The translations under genes and the position numbers were made by a program. The notes under the pieces are model-generated. The model had not been told where the DNA came from, searched no databases, and worked only from the letters and a program-made list of their open reading frames with translations. DNA of 64,000 bases from Dromiciops gliroides (lineage: Eukaryota > Chordata > Mammalia > Microbiotheria > Microbiotheriidae): assembly GCF_019393635.1 (NCBI RefSeq), contig NC_057867.1, positions 68,761,492 to 68,825,491 on the forward strand, given 5' to 3'. Of the stretch, positions 61,801 to 64,000 are shown piece after piece. Every line of letters starts with the position of its first letter. Position 1 is the first letter of the stretch.

Positions 61801-62397
61801 AAACAAAAAAACAAAAAAACAAAAACAAAAACAAAAACCTGTCGTATAAATATACTTCAGCTCAGTACAATTTGTGAAAGTTTGGCCTGGGATGATTAAA
61901 ATAATCCAGATCCTTCTTACAATATAGAAACTGTAAACATTTTATAGCTGCCTTTAGGATTGGTATATTGTGCAAAAGTTATCATTATTACTGTGTATAG
62001 GAATCAAAATGGCAAAAAAAACTATATAAAAACTCTGTAAGAAGGTGCTGTAATTTCTATAATACAAAACCAAAAAAAGGGCGATTTCCTTTTTTGTGAT
62101 AAAAATGTCATGCTACTGTAGAGAAGCCAGAAGCTCCTTTAACATAGGAAATATGTAGTGTGTGGGGGGAGCAGAATTTCTTTAATTTAAGGCCTAATGA
62201 GTAAGGCTTGCAGGGAAAATTGAAGTGTGGAGAGCTTGAGTCTCAAAACAAACATATACTGGCATAATGAAAAAGCACCACTGGAAGGAAGCAGAAAGTC
62301 CCCACACAATTTGCTTGGTAGATTTGCCTGGTAAGTTCCCTGTAGTAGAAGGCCATTGGGATCTGATTTTTATAAATTCTTCTAAAATGTTCATTTG
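55895..62397 (-). other. Probable 3'UTR of the PHIP-like gene (~6.5 kb)
   Basis: This is AT-rich DNA continuous with the stop codon. No SINE, LINE or LTR could be recognised in it, unlike the rest of the window, as expected of exonic DNA. On the mRNA strand it holds two exact Pumilio-type TGTAAATA elements (61675-61682 and 57997-58004), a let-7 seed match CTACCTC (61430-61436), a T25 run (57787-57811) and a GTTTTT-rich stretch (61797-61838). The left boundary is inferred from the AATAAA at 55919-55924. An AATAAA at 56087-56092 could give a slightly shorter end. Short open frames inside (for example 56493-56840 and 60759-61046) look like chance. Confidence 0.6.
55919..55924 (-). terminator. 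Probable distal poly(A) signal AATAAA of the PHIP-like gene
   Basis: The minus strand reads TTAATAAAAAAGATAAAC and is followed by a T/GT-rich stretch (GATTTGATTTTTGTATTGC), the usual layout of a cleavage signal plus downstream element. Cleavage would fall about 10-30 nt to the left. Which site is used is not shown by sequence. Confidence 0.5.

Positions 62398-64000
<1,603 letters not shown>

Overview
The window is non-coding-rich mammalian nuclear DNA, almost certainly from a marsupial (metatherian). The argument comes from the repeats: about sixteen copies of a ~150 bp tRNA-like SINE (A-box-like 'ggcgcagtggata', B-box-like 'gagttcaaatccgg', tail 'gggcaagtcacttaaccc...ttgcc'), BovB/RTE-type LINEs, many L2 and MIR/CORE-SINE copies that remain readable, and L1 3' ends of a type common in marsupials. 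The sequence does not tell American from Australian marsupials. No bacterial, viral or organellar genome features are present.

Only one host protein-coding locus is supported. At the right end, on the minus strand, lies the terminal coding exon of a BRWD-family gene, best matched to PHIP (62398-63161). It has a canonical splice acceptor, a Ser/Glu-rich tract, an RG/RGG domain with a run of 15 GGA glycine codons, and a C-terminus ending MGWNY. A ~6.5 kb 3'UTR free of SINEs and LINEs follows, down to a poly(A) signal near 55.9 kb. The bases to the right of 63161 are intron.

The left 55 kb reads as intergenic DNA downstream of that gene. 0-24 kb: MIR/L2/L1 fragments, SINEs, MITE-like elements and microsatellites. 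24.5-33.2 kb: a degenerate pyrimidine-rich minisatellite split into three blocks by two RTE elements in opposite orientation. The first RTE carries a SINE and a young, non-autonomous endogenous retrovirus (ERV). The second RTE carries another SINE. 34.7-35.3 kb: a solo LTR inside a GGAA microsatellite. 36-54 kb: more L2, SINE, MITE-like and microsatellite DNA, plus a ~0.75 kb chimeric retroposon that also occurs at 13.4 kb.

The most unusual object is the ERV at 26555-30078 (minus strand). Its two LTRs differ at one position in 203 shared bases, so insertion is recent, and it has a 4 bp target-site duplication. It has no visible pol, but keeps an uninterrupted 294-codon reading frame with membrane-like segments, a Pro-rich region and a Gag-like CCHC knuckle whose His is Tyr. 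Its 5' LTR lacks the last 122 bp and runs directly into a primer-binding site. From memory, that site and the bases beyond it resemble about 40 nt of tRNA-Arg, well past the usual 18.
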